DNA of 64,000 nucleotides from Nocardia yamanashiensis NBRC 100130 (GCF_001613325.1 NZ_BDCD01000042.1:1-64000); one strand, 5' to 3'; shown: positions 34,739 to 43,546, counted from the stretch's first letter. Program-made: numbers and translations. The notes: a model not told the origin generated them from the letters alone.

Positions 34739-36157
34739 ATGCAGGCTAAAGGAAGCAAACTGTGGGCGTCGGCCCTGAACGATGCAGCGCCGACGCCGTT
34801 TTGGACCGACCGGCCCGAGCGGCCGACCCCCACGGACCCCTTGACCACCGCGACCCAGGCCGATCTGGCCGTCATCGGCGGCGGTTACAGCGGACTGTGG
34901 ACGGCGCTCTTGGCCAAGGAACGCGATCCCGGCACCGATGTGGTGCTGGTCGAGTCCGCCCTGTGCGGGCACGCGGCCTCGGGCCGCAACGGCGGATTCT
35001 GCGCCGCCAGCCTCACCCACGGGCTGGCCAATGGCATGGAACGGTTTCCGGACGAGATCGCCCAGCTGGAACGCATGGGCCGGGACAACCTCGACGATAT
35101 CGAGGACGCGATCCGCCGCTACGGCATCGACTGCGATTTCGAGCGCACCGGGGAAATGGAAGTCGCCACCGCGCCGCACGAACTCGAATGGCTGCAGGAA
35201 AGCCACGAGGGGGCGGTCGAACTCGGTTATCGCAGTGAGCTGTTCGATGCCGGGCAGGTGCAGAACATGGTGCACTCGCCCACCTATCTCGGCGGCTGGT
35301 GGGATCGCGACGGCGTCGCCATGCTCGATCCGGCGCGGCTGGCGTGGGGATTGCGGCGGGCCTGCCTGGAGGCCGGCGTGCGCATCTATGAAGGCACTCC
35401 GGTGCAGCGCATCTCGAAGTCGCACGGCGGCGCGCTGACCCTACACACCCCGCACGGTGAAGTCCGCGCCCCCCGGGTCGCCTTGTGCACCAGCGCTTTC
35501 CAAGGCCCTCTCGCCAAGGTGTCGCGGCACGTGGTCCCCGTCTACGACTATGCCCTGATGACCGAGCCGCTCACCCCCGAGCAGCTCGATTCCATCGGCT
35601 GGGGCCGCCATCGCATGGGCCTGGGCGACGCCTCCTACCGGTTCCACTACTACCGGTTGACCGGCGACAACCGCATCCTCTTCGGCGGTTACGACGCCAT
35701 CTACCATTTCGGCGGACGCGTCTCCCCGAGTCTGGAGTACAACGAAGCCACCTTCGAAACCCTCTCCCAGCACTTCTTCCAGACCTTCCCGCAATTGGAC
35801 GGCCTGCGCTTCACCCACCGCTGGGGCGGCATCATCGACACCTGCGGCCGCTTCTGCGCCTTCTTCGGCTCGGCCTACAAAGGCCGCCTGGTCTACGCCG
35901 CCGGCTACACCGGCTTAGGCGTAGGCGCAACACGTTTCGGCGCCGAAGTAATGCTCGACCAGCTCTACGGCCTCGACACCGAACGCACCCGCCTCCGCAT
36001 GGTCCGCTCCCGCCCCCTCCCCCTGCCCCCGGAGCCCCTCCGCTCCGCAGGCATCAACCTGACGCGCTGGTCCCTGGCCCGCGCCGACAGTCACCAGGGC
36101 CGGCGCAACCTCTGGCTGAAGGCAATGGACGCCACCGGCCTCGGCTTCGACAGCTGA
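34739..36157 (+). CDS. FAD-dependent amine oxidoreductase (PuuB/DAO-like)
   Basis: 472 residues from the ATG at 34739, with AAGGAGGAG upstream. FAD-binding VIGGGYSGLWTA (45-56), then LVESALCGHAASGRNGGFCA, the pattern of gamma-glutamylputrescine oxidase and glycine/D-amino-acid oxidases; the C-terminal AAGYTGLGVGATRFGAE closes the FAD site. It would oxidise an amine to the aldehyde handled by the dehydrogenase at 28798. No gamma-glutamylputrescine synthetase is adjacent, so direct oxidation or an N-acyl route remains open. 184 bases after potC; a separate promoter is possible. Confidence 0.86.
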   Translation: MQAKGSKLWASALNDAAPTPFWTDRPERPTPTDPLTTATQADLAVIGGGYSGLWTALLAKERDPGTDVVLVESALCGHAASGRNGGFCAASLTHGLANGMERFPDEIAQLERMGRDNLDDIEDAIRRYGIDCDFERTGEMEVATAPHELEWLQESHEGAVELGYRSELFDAGQVQNMVHSPTYLGGWWDRDGVAMLDPARLAWGLRRACLEAGVRIYEGTPVQRISKSHGGALTLHTPHGEVRAPRVALCTSAFQGPLAKVSRHVVPVYDYALMTEPLTPEQLDSIGWGRHRMGLGDASYRFHYYRLTGDNRILFGGYDAIYHFGGRVSPSLEYNEATFETLSQHFFQTFPQLDGLRFTHRWGGIIDTCGRFCAFFGSAYKGRLVYAAGYTGLGVGATRFGAEVMLDQLYGLDTERTRLRMVRSRPLPLPPEPLRSAGINLTRWSLARADSHQGRRNLWLKAMDATGLGFDS

Positions 36158-36162
36158 CCGGC

Positions 36163-36194
36163 GCGCCCGCGCGCATCGAAATGCGCGCGGGCGC
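36163..36194. terminator. Bidirectional terminator, FAD oxidoreductase/hxlR
   Basis: GCGCCCGCGCGCAT (36163-36176), loop CGAA, ATGCGCGCGGGCGC (36181-36194): 14 perfect pairs filling the gap between the convergent stops. Confidence 0.85.
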
Positions 36195-36195
36195 T

Positions 36196-36609
36196 TCAGC
36201 CTTCGGATCGCGCGGCGTCGTAACGGCGCCGCGCACCCGCGATGTATTCCCGATGCCCCTCGGCCCAATCGATAAGTGCGTTCACCTGACCGGACAGGGT
36301 CGCGCCGACCGGGGTCAGGCGATAGTCGACGCGGGGCGGGGACGTCGGGGTGACAGTACGTTCGATGAGGCCGTCGCGTTCCAGGCTGCGCAGGGTGAGG
36401 GTGAGCATGCGCTGGGAGATGCCGTCGATGGCGCGCTGGAGTTCCGAATAGCGCTGGGAGCCATCGGTCAGCAGGGACATGACCAGGACGCTCCATTTGT
36501 CGCCGACCCGGTCGAGGACGTCGCGCAATTGGCACACGGTGTGATCCGCGCCGACCTGGGGACGCACATCGGTGTTCGGTAGGCGGGGCAAAGTGCCTTC
36601 TTCCGTCAT
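36196..36609 (-). CDS. HxlR family transcriptional regulator
   Basis: 137 residues from the ATG at 36609. Winged HTH with the HxlR hallmarks VCQLRDVLDRVGDKWSVLVM, LQRAIDGISQRMLTLTLRSL and DGLIERTVTPTSPPRVDYRL. Such regulators often sense electrophiles or redox stress. Divergent from the gene at 36679, with a 21-base palindrome between. Confidence 0.9.
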   Translation of the reverse strand: MTEEGTLPRLPNTDVRPQVGADHTVCQLRDVLDRVGDKWSVLVMSLLTDGSQRYSELQRAIDGISQRMLTLTLRSLERDGLIERTVTPTSPPRVDYRLTPVGATLSGQVNALIDWAEGHREYIAGARRRYDAARSEG

Positions 36610-36631
36610 GGGTCCATGGTGATCGACACTC

Positions 36632-36652
36632 GGTACACGCACAAGAAGTACC
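36632..36652. promoter_or_regulatory. HxlR operator candidate
   Basis: GGTAC (36632-36636), 11 bases, GTACC (36648-36652). GTAC-type half-sites in this spacing fit HxlR dimers, and the site lies in the 69-base gap between the divergent genes. Confidence 0.55.
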
Positions 36653-36678
36653 TAACGAACAGAAAGTGCGGTGTAGCA

Positions 36679-37149
36679 ATGGAAGTCGAGACGCTCACCT
36701 TCCCGGCTCGGACGGGGATGCGGCCGTTGACCACCGGGCGGGCGATTCCGCACGACCAGCTCGATCAGTTCTCGCCGCCGGAGATCCGGGGTGCGCTGGT
36801 GAAATTCGCGCAGGGACTGCCGGGGGTGTTCACCGGGCCCAGTCAGGTGTCGGAGCCGGCTTCGCTGGCCTTGCGATTGCGGGAGCCGCGGGGGCCGTGG
36901 GCGGCGTTCCTGCATCCGAGTCCGGATGAGTTCGGGCATATTCATCGTGGTGGGTTCATGCATTTGACCGTGCCCGACGCTTATGTCGCGCCATTGCTCG
37001 AATCGGGCTGGGCCGAACCGCATCCGATCAGCAGGCGACCGGAGTGGCCGGACGGCATCGTCATGTTCTACGCGCCGCGCGATGCTGCCGAACTGCGGAT
37101 CGCCGAGACGGTGCTGCGGGCCTCCTGGGCGCGGGCCGCCGGGCTGTGA
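36679..37149 (+). CDS. DUF5519-like (luciferase-domain) protein
   Basis: 156 residues from the ATG at 36679. The segment HPSPDEFGHIHRGGFMHLTV followed by ESGWAEPHPISRRPEWPDGI matches the so-called luciferase domain (DUF5519), a small alpha/beta protein usually under HxlR or MarR control. No catalytic role is established. Divergent from hxlR. Confidence 0.75.
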   Translation: MEVETLTFPARTGMRPLTTGRAIPHDQLDQFSPPEIRGALVKFAQGLPGVFTGPSQVSEPASLALRLREPRGPWAAFLHPSPDEFGHIHRGGFMHLTVPDAYVAPLLESGWAEPHPISRRPEWPDGIVMFYAPRDAAELRIAETVLRASWARAAGL

Positions 37150-37179
37150 GGTCGGCGGCCATCACAATCCATCGAATTG

Positions 37180-38307
37180 TCAGGCGGGGCTGCGCAATAC
37201 CAGGACGGTGATCTCACTCGGGGCGAAGAGGCGTAGTTGGGGGCCCCAGAAGCCGGTGCCGCGGCTGGTGTAGAGCTGGGTGTGGTCGCCGTGGCGGCTC
37301 AGGCCGGCTACTACCGGTTGATCCAGGCGGACGAGGTAGTGGAAGGGCCAGATCTGGCCGCCGTGGGTGTGGCCCGAGATCTGGAGGGCTACACCGGCTT
37401 TCACCGCATCCGGAATCTGCTTGGGTTGATGGGCGAGCAGGATCACCGGGAGGGACGGGTCCGCGCCGGACAGGGCGGCCGGGAGGTCGGGGCCGTGGCC
37501 GGGGAGGGCGCGGCCGGTGGGGTCGTCGACGCCGGCCATGATCAGGCTGTCGCCGTTGCGGGAGATCACCTGGTGCTCATTGTGCAGGGGCTTCCAGCCG
37601 AGGCCGGACATGTGCTCGATCCAGCCGGGGGCATCGCCGAAGTACTCGTGGTTGCCGGTGATGTAGAAGCGGCCGTATTCGGCGTTCACCTTGCCCAGCG
37701 GATCGACCTGGGCGCGGCGGGCGGCCACCGAACCGTCCGCGAGATCGCCTGCGTGGCAAGCGATATCGGGGTTCAGATCGTTCACGATATCGACCACGCG
37801 CTCCGACCAGCGCAGGCGGTCCAGCGCCGCGTAATGGGTATCGGTGACGACCACCATGCGCAGTCCGTCCAGACCCTGACCCAGTCCGGGAATGGTGACC
37901 TCGACGGTCTTCACCCGGGGAATACGCCGGGCTTCGTAGATCGCCCAGGCCACCAGGACCGTCGAGATACCGAGTACGCCGAGCGCGGCGATCCGCGCCG
38001 CGTCGGGACCGGGCACACCCGCCAGCCGCAGCACGCCCCGCGCCACCGCGCCGAGCACCGACCAGCTGAACAGCACCCACATCACGCCGAGCAAGGTGTC
38101 GCCGAAGATCGACGCCGCATCGGACTGGCGCGGCCCGTGCCCGAGCAGCATGCCCGCGGGCAGCGCCAGGTAGCCGGCCACGAACAAGGCGGTTCCCGCC
38201 CAGAACGCCGCCCCGTGCAGGGGTCCCGCGACGAGTACGAACCAGGGGGCCAGGAACAGCAGGGCCGGAATCGCGAGAACGAATACCGCCCGTGGAACAT
38301 GCTTCAC
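37180..38307 (-). CDS. Membrane-anchored metallophosphoesterase
   Basis: 375 residues. Four membrane helices in the first ~130 residues (for example VFVLAIPALLFLAPWFVLVA), then a calcineurin-like phosphatase domain with all five motifs: DTHY, GDLADG, GNHEY, the HQP segment LAHQP, and SGHTHGGQIW. These bind two metals. Similar to YaeI/YkuE-type enzymes that hydrolyse phosphodiesters, possibly in the envelope. Substrate not known. Confidence 0.88.
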   Translation of the reverse strand: MKHVPRAVFVLAIPALLFLAPWFVLVAGPLHGAAFWAGTALFVAGYLALPAGMLLGHGPRQSDAASIFGDTLLGVMWVLFSWSVLGAVARGVLRLAGVPGPDAARIAALGVLGISTVLVAWAIYEARRIPRVKTVEVTIPGLGQGLDGLRMVVVTDTHYAALDRLRWSERVVDIVNDLNPDIACHAGDLADGSVAARRAQVDPLGKVNAEYGRFYITGNHEYFGDAPGWIEHMSGLGWKPLHNEHQVISRNGDSLIMAGVDDPTGRALPGHGPDLPAALSGADPSLPVILLAHQPKQIPDAVKAGVALQISGHTHGGQIWPFHYLVRLDQPVVAGLSRHGDHTQLYTSRGTGFWGPQLRLFAPSEITVLVLRSPA

Positions 38308-38390
38308 CAGATCATCCTAGGGATTCCCGGCGCGCCCGGCCGCCCGTCTCGCTGTGGGCGAACCGGCGAACCCCCGATCCGGATGCGAGG

Positions 38391-38876
38391 ATGGCCAGCG
38401 TGACCGACGTGACTTCCGGCCGGGGCGGCCCGCTGCTCGACGACATCTCCAAGCGCATCATCGCGCAGTTGCAGGAAGACGGACGCCGCGCCTACGCCAC
38501 CATCGGCAAGGCGGTGGGCCTGTCGGAAGCCGCGGTCCGGCAACGCGTCCAGAAACTCTCCGACGCCGGCGTGATCCAGATCGTCGCCGTCACCGACCCT
38601 CTCCAGGTCGGGCTCTTCCGTCAGGCCATGATCGCCATCACCGTCGACGGTCCCGTGCAACCGGTCGCGGACGCGCTGGCCGCCATCGACGAGATCAACT
38701 ACGTGGTGGTGGCGGCCGGCCGCTACGACATACTCTGCGAAGCCGTCTGCCCCGACGACGAAGCCCTGCTGGACCTGGTCTCCACCCGCATCCGCGCCCT
38801 GGCGGGCGTCCGGCACGCCGAGATCATGGTCTACCTGAAACTCCGCAAGCAGACCTACAAGTGGGGCACCCGCTGA
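38391..38876 (+). CDS. Lrp/AsnC family transcriptional regulator
   Basis: 161 residues (ATG at 38391; GTG at 38400 has better spacing from GCGAGG). N-terminal HTH LLDDISKRIIAQLQEDGRRA and GKAVGLSEAAVRQRVQKLSD; C-terminal RAM domain ending in VRHAEIMVYLKLRKQTY. In other actinobacteria Lrp genes of this type often accompany polyamine or amino-acid catabolism, and the pot cluster is 2.2 kb away, so a link is possible but not shown. Three bases separate its stop from the convergent neighbour. Confidence 0.88.
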   Translation: MASVTDVTSGRGGPLLDDISKRIIAQLQEDGRRAYATIGKAVGLSEAAVRQRVQKLSDAGVIQIVAVTDPLQVGLFRQAMIAITVDGPVQPVADALAAIDEINYVVVAAGRYDILCEAVCPDDEALLDLVSTRIRALAGVRHAEIMVYLKLRKQTYKWGTR

Positions 38877-38879
38877 GTT

Positions 38880-39569
38880 TCAGCGCCCGGCGGTGAGCAC
38901 GGCGGCCTGATCGCCGGCTTGCCCCCACTGCGCGGGCGGCGGCCCGAAGCTGTTGCGGGCGTTGGTGACAACGGTCTTGGCCATGGCCCGGTTGCCGACG
39001 CCGCCGATCACCGCGCCGATACCGGCGGGCAGGGTCTTGCCGAAGAGCAGCACGGCGCGTTTGGCCAGGAACGACACGATGAACTTGCGGGCCAGCGCAT
39101 TGTCGATATTGCGGATCACCGGGAGGTGGTCGGCGACGACGCTCGCCCAGTCGCGCGCGGATTGGCTGGCGTTCTTGCCGAGCATTTCGGCGCCAGCCTC
39201 ACCGAGAACGACCGTCACCACCATGGCCCGGCGTTGTTTGGGCGGCAGGTTCTCGATGCCGTGCACGGTGCCCGCCGATACCGCGTACATCGCGGAGGCC
39301 TCGAGGAAGAAGACCGATTCGAAGCCGCTGACCACCAGGCCGATCAGGGTTCCCACACCGGGGACGGCAGCGCTCAGTCCGGCCAGCGCGCCGCTGATAG
39401 TCACGACTGTCAGATAGCGAGTTTCCAATCCCCCGGCGATATCGGCGGGACTGCGGTCGGGATGCAACCGGCGCAGGCGGCCGACGTACCGGGTGGCGAG
39501 CGGCACCTGCACGCTCGTTCCGCCCCGCAGTACGACCTCGACGGATTTCTGCAGCATCTTCTCGAACAT
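38880..39569 (-). CDS. EcsC-like family protein
   Basis: 229 residues from the ATG at 39569 (a GTG one codon upstream is also usable; AAGGGG ribosome site). Hydrophobic Gly-rich segments LAGLSAAVPGVGTLIGLVVS and LPAGIGAVIGGVGNRAMAKT resemble the EcsC family of membrane-associated proteins of unknown function. The assignment rests on the C-terminal Gly-rich motif and is moderate. Confidence 0.6.
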   Translation of the reverse strand: MFEKMLQKSVEVVLRGGTSVQVPLATRYVGRLRRLHPDRSPADIAGGLETRYLTVVTISGALAGLSAAVPGVGTLIGLVVSGFESVFFLEASAMYAVSAGTVHGIENLPPKQRRAMVVTVVLGEAGAEMLGKNASQSARDWASVVADHLPVIRNIDNALARKFIVSFLAKRAVLLFGKTLPAGIGAVIGGVGNRAMAKTVVTNARNSFGPPPAQWGQAGDQAAVLTAGR

Positions 39570-39683
39570 CACCAGCCCCTTCGCTCGACCCGTCCGACCT
39601 TAGGCGTGCACATCGGTACTGGTACCCACTCGACACCTGGGTTAGCCAGTTCGTTACTGACATCACCCAGGCGCCGGGTGCGA

Positions 39684-40196
39684 TCAGGCTTCGCGATCGA
39701 GGGTGAGCGTGACCAGCGGCAGCGGGCGGTCGACCTTGGACTGGTAATCGGCGAGCAGGGGATTGTCGGCCAGGACCCAGGCGGCGAACTCGTCGTAGGC
39801 GGCGCCTTCGAGGACCTTGCCGGTGGCCTGGTAGGTCTTGTCGCGCAGTTCGATGGTGACCTGCGGGTGAGCTTTGATGTTGTAGACCCAGGCCGGGTAC
39901 TTGTCCTCGATGAAGGAGCTCACGTAGAGGGTGTCGCCCCGGTAGAGCGGACCGAGCGGGGTCGTGTGCTGTTTGCCGCTCTTGGCGCCGGTCGTGGTCA
40001 GCAGGATGAGATCGCCGCCGGCGTACGCGCCGCCGACCTGCCCCGCGTTCTCGCGGAACTCCTTGATCACGCCGTCGTTCCAGCCGTTGATGCTGCCCGC
40101 TTCGTCCCACGCCTGGTTCCAGGGCGCTTCCGGGTCGTCGTAGCTGGTGATATCGGTCCGATTCGACTGTGCCGCGGTGAATTCCGTTTCGCTCAT
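39684..40196 (-). CDS. Deazaflavin (F420)-dependent nitroreductase family protein
   Basis: 170 residues. The core GAYAGGDLILLTTTGAKSGK followed by TPLGPLYRGDTLYV and YPAWVYNIKAHPQVTIEL is the Ddn/FDOR-B split-barrel signature that binds F420 in mycobacteria and Nocardia. Probably reduces quinones or other small molecules. A palindrome ACTAGG-N11-CCTAGT (40216-40238) lies 20 bases upstream of the start and overlaps the 3' end of the next gene. Confidence 0.88.
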   Translation of the reverse strand: MSETEFTAAQSNRTDITSYDDPEAPWNQAWDEAGSINGWNDGVIKEFRENAGQVGGAYAGGDLILLTTTGAKSGKQHTTPLGPLYRGDTLYVSSFIEDKYPAWVYNIKAHPQVTIELRDKTYQATGKVLEGAAYDEFAAWVLADNPLLADYQSKVDRPLPLVTLTLDREA

Positions 40197-40216
40197 GAGA
40201 TGAGTATTTCCGGGGA

Positions 40217-40852
40217 CTAGGTCAGATCATGTCCTAGTTCGGCGAGTTCTTGGGCGAGATTTTCGCGGGCCGCGGATTCGTAGCGGGCGCGGGCGGTGGG
40301 TGTACGGAAGAGGAATTCCTGCCCGGCCAGTCCCTCCAGCACCGCGGCGCGGCCGGGCCGGAAGAATTCGTCCGGGACATGGGCGTATTCGGCGCGGACG
40401 GCCGCGGCGTAGGCGGCGTAGGTGGGTTCGTCGGCGGCGAGGATGGCCAGATCGGCATCGCAGAGCACCGCGCCGTTGGCATCGGCGGGGTCGGGATGAT
40501 GGCCCGCCGTGAGCCGCACCAGACGGCCCACCTCGGCCACCGTCGCCGGATCCACGCCCAGGCCGGGCAGCACCGCTTCGGCCAATCGCGCACTGCGCTC
40601 TTCGTTTTCGCCGCGATCCACCGCGTAGACGGCGTCGTGGAAGAACGCCGCATAGCGCACCGCGTCGGGGTCCTCGGCATCGGCGGCCAGATCGTCGATG
40701 ACGGTGAGCATGTAGGCCAGGTGGTCGACCGTGTGATAGCGGCGGTGCGGTTCCTGATAGCGGTGGATCAGGTCCTCCCCGATTTCGCGGGCGGCGGGAC
40801 CGGCCAGTTCGATCCAGCGCTCCAGCAGTTCCGCGGCGGTGTTTCTCCCCAT
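40217..40852 (-). CDS. HD-domain phosphohydrolase family protein
   Basis: 211 residues from the ATG at 40852. Metal-ligand pattern of the HD superfamily: RRYHTVDHLAYML, then AAFFHDAVYAVDRGENEERS, then LTAGHHPDPAD and DADLAILA. Matches the predicted metal-dependent HD phosphohydrolases found near tRNA or nucleotide metabolism genes; substrate unknown. Divergent from the SMP-30 gene. Confidence 0.82.
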   Translation of the reverse strand: MGRNTAAELLERWIELAGPAAREIGEDLIHRYQEPHRRYHTVDHLAYMLTVIDDLAADAEDPDAVRYAAFFHDAVYAVDRGENEERSARLAEAVLPGLGVDPATVAEVGRLVRLTAGHHPDPADANGAVLCDADLAILAADEPTYAAYAAAVRAEYAHVPDEFFRPGRAAVLEGLAGQEFLFRTPTARARYESAARENLAQELAELGHDLT

Positions 40853-40931
40853 CCAGGCAGTGTGCCGAATCCCGGTCGCGGACAACAGGCTTTCGGGGGC
40901 GTGTGATTCGACACCGGCGCTACGGTGAGGC

Positions 40932-41927
40932 ATGTTTATGCAGCCACGCCGATGGACGCCCCCGCGCGCCACGTCACGCACCCGGGAAAAGCGCAGTGTG
41001 CCGGCCATGCCGGAATTGCGGCGGATCGAACTGCCCGGACGTGGGCCGGAGGATGTGGTGATCGCGGCGGACGGGCGGGTGCTGACCGGTATCGACGACG
41101 GCGGGATACTGGCGGTGGATCCGGCGCTGGGCACCATCGAGCAGCTCGCGCGGACGCCCGGACGGCCGCTCGGGCTGCACGCGAATCCGGATGGGTCCGT
41201 GCTGATTTGCGATACGGTCGGCGGGCTGATGCGGCTGGAGAAGCCGGGCGGCAAGCTCGAAACCCTGGTGAACAAGATCGAGGGCGAGCCGCTGGAATTC
41301 CCGAGCAATGTGGTCGAGACCGCCGACGGGGTCGTCTATTTCACGCAGTCCTCGCGCCGCTGGCCGCTCGAACAGTGGATGGGCGACATCCTCGAGCACT
41401 CCGGCACCGGGCGGCTGCTGCGGCGCACCGCCGACGGGCGGGTCGAAATCCTGTTGGACGGCTTGAATTTCGCGAACGGGCTGGTCGTCGCACCCGATGG
41501 CGCGAGCGTGCTGGTCGCCGAGACCGGGGCCTACCGCATCACCCGGTACTGGCTGACCGGACCGCGCGCCGGAACCGCCGAACCACTGGTGGAGAACCTG
41601 CCCGGCTTCCCGGACAATATGCTGCTCGGCAGCGATGGGCTGGTGTGGGTTTCGATCACCTCACCGCGTAAACCGTTGCTGGACCTGCTGCTTCCGCTGC
41701 CGGGCCTACTGCGGCAGCTGACCTGGACGATTCCCGAAGCGCTGCAACCGAAGCCGGAGCGCACCGTCTGGGCGATGGCGTTCGGCCTGGACGGCACGCC
41801 GGTGCACGACCTGCAGCGCGAGGGCATCGACTACGCCATGGTCACCTCCGTCGCCGAACACGACGGGATGCTGTATCTCGGCAGCCTCAGCGAATCGGCC
41901 ATCGCGGTCACGCACCTGCCCCGATAA
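40932..41927 (+). CDS. SMP-30/gluconolactonase/strictosidine-synthase-like beta-propeller protein
   Basis: 331 residues; ATG at 40932 or a later ATG at 41007 (MPELRRIELPG), which better fits the domain start. Beta-propeller repeats are seen: GRPLGLHANPDGSVLICDTV, NGLVVAPDGASVLVAETGAY and PGFPDNMLLGSDGLVWVSIT, the last matching the strictosidine-synthase-like block. Probable calcium-dependent lactonase or esterase; no signal peptide is clear. Confidence 0.82.
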   Translation: MFMQPRRWTPPRATSRTREKRSVPAMPELRRIELPGRGPEDVVIAADGRVLTGIDDGGILAVDPALGTIEQLARTPGRPLGLHANPDGSVLICDTVGGLMRLEKPGGKLETLVNKIEGEPLEFPSNVVETADGVVYFTQSSRRWPLEQWMGDILEHSGTGRLLRRTADGRVEILLDGLNFANGLVVAPDGASVLVAETGAYRITRYWLTGPRAGTAEPLVENLPGFPDNMLLGSDGLVWVSITSPRKPLLDLLLPLPGLLRQLTWTIPEALQPKPERTVWAMAFGLDGTPVHDLQREGIDYAMVTSVAEHDGMLYLGSLSESAIAVTHLPR

Positions 41928-41932
41928 AGCGA

Positions 41933-41962
41933 ACGCCCCCTTCCGTTTCGGGAAGGGGGCGT
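41933..41962. terminator. Bidirectional terminator between SMP-30 gene and efpA
   Basis: ACGCCCCCTTCC (41933-41944), loop GTTTCG, GGAAGGGGGCGT (41951-41962): 12 perfect pairs between convergent genes. Confidence 0.88.
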
Positions 41963-41975
41963 CGTCGCAGCGAAG

Positions 41976-43457
41976 TCAGGACTTCTGCGCCTCGTCCTGC
42001 GCGTGCTGCGCCTGCGCCAGCTGCGCGGGCGTGTACCGCAGGGTGAGCGCGATCAACCCCATCACCGCGGTGCCGATCGCGCAGACGAACAGCACCAGCG
42101 TGTACCCGTTGCTCAGCGCGTCGATCTGGAGCGGCGACATATCGGTGATCTTGGTGCTGCCGCCGACCGCGAGCGTCCGCGAGGCCGCGACGGGGCTCAG
42201 CAGGCCGACCGCGAACGGCGTGCCCATGCTCATGAACATCTGCCCGACCGCCGAGAGCGGGCCGATATGCGCCATGTCCACGCCGACCAGCACGCACAGC
42301 GGCAGCACGCAGATGCCGATGCCGACCGCGAAGCCGACCACGGACAGCAGGATCAGCAGGGTCGGGAAGTATTCGGCCGAACGATCCAAAGTGGAGCCGA
42401 AGAACAGGCCGGCGGCCAGCAGCAGGGCGGCGCCGAACAGCAGCCAGCGGGCCCGCACCACCATGGCCGCCTTGGAGGCGACCGCGGTGCCGACGCCCGC
42501 GCCGAGGGTGAACGGAATACTGGCCAGACCGGCCATGAGCGGGCTGTAGCCCAGCACGTTCTGCAGGAACTGCGCGACGAAGAAGGTGGTCGCGCCGAGC
42601 ACGCCCGATAGCAGGAAGATCGCCGCGAAGGTGATCACCCGGTCGCGGCTGTCGAACAGCGACCACGGCAGCAGCGGATTCTCCACATCGCGTTCGGCGA
42701 AGACGAAGACCACCAGCAGCAGCAGGCCGCCGATCACCGAACCGAGGATGATCGGGTTGTCCCAGCCCAGTTCGGGGCCTTCGGTCGCACCGAACACGAT
42801 GGCCACGCAGGCGAGCGTGCCCAGCACCGCGCCCCGGATGTCCAGGCTGATGCGGTGGTGTTCGGTATCGCGCAGCTGATAGATGGCCCCGAGCACGATG
42901 AGAATGCCGATCGGGACGTTGATCCAGAAGATCCAGCGCCAATCCACTTCGGTCAGCGCGCCGCCGACCACCAGGCCGCCGACCGAGCCCACGCCCACCA
43001 TCGACCCGAAGATCGCGACGGCTTGATTGCGCGCGGGTCCCGGCGCGTAAGTGCTTGCCACCAAAGCGAATGCGGTAGGCGCGGCGATGGCGGCGCCGGT
43101 GCCCTGCAGGGCGCGCGCCGCGATCAGCCAGGCTTCGTTCTGGGCGGTGCCGCACAGCGCCGACGCCAGCGTGAACAGGGCGACGCCGTAGATCAGCATC
43201 TTCTTCCGCCCGAACGAGTCGCCGAGCCGCCCGCCCAGCAGCATGAGCCCCGCGAACGGCAGCCCGTAGGCGGTCACCGTCCACGCACTGCCCGCACTGG
43301 ACAGGCCCAGCTGCTCCTGAAGCCGCGGCAGCGCCAGAATCATGACGGTGCCGTCCAGCACCACCATCAGCTGCAACCCGCTCAAAACGAGAATCGCGAG
43401 CCCGAACGCCCGCTTGGTCACCGGATACTGCATCGTCGCAGCGGGGTTCTCGAGCAC
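41976..43457 (-). CDS. efpA: EfpA-type MFS exporter (QacA/DHA2 family)
   Basis: 493 residues from the GTG at 43457 (an ATG at 43433 is also possible), about 14 membrane helices. Similarity to M. tuberculosis EfpA is clear in SAWTVTAYGLPFAGLMLLGG followed by RLGDSFGRKK, in the SRTLAVGGSTKI segment and in the tail RYTPAQLAQAQ. EfpA is an inner-membrane efflux/lipid transporter important in mycobacteria. Gene order efpA-cysG is as in M. tuberculosis, supporting orthology. Confidence 0.88.
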   Translation of the reverse strand: MLENPAATMQYPVTKRAFGLAILVLSGLQLMVVLDGTVMILALPRLQEQLGLSSAGSAWTVTAYGLPFAGLMLLGGRLGDSFGRKKMLIYGVALFTLASALCGTAQNEAWLIAARALQGTGAAIAAPTAFALVASTYAPGPARNQAVAIFGSMVGVGSVGGLVVGGALTEVDWRWIFWINVPIGILIVLGAIYQLRDTEHHRISLDIRGAVLGTLACVAIVFGATEGPELGWDNPIILGSVIGGLLLLVVFVFAERDVENPLLPWSLFDSRDRVITFAAIFLLSGVLGATTFFVAQFLQNVLGYSPLMAGLASIPFTLGAGVGTAVASKAAMVVRARWLLFGAALLLAAGLFFGSTLDRSAEYFPTLLILLSVVGFAVGIGICVLPLCVLVGVDMAHIGPLSAVGQMFMSMGTPFAVGLLSPVAASRTLAVGGSTKITDMSPLQIDALSNGYTLVLFVCAIGTAVMGLIALTLRYTPAQLAQAQHAQDEAQKS

Positions 43458-43546
43458 CCAGCCACTGTAATGGATGGTCTCACCGAACCCCCTCCCACCG
43501 AATCGCCCCGGACCATCATCCCAGCGTGCCGGGCAACCGGACCAGG

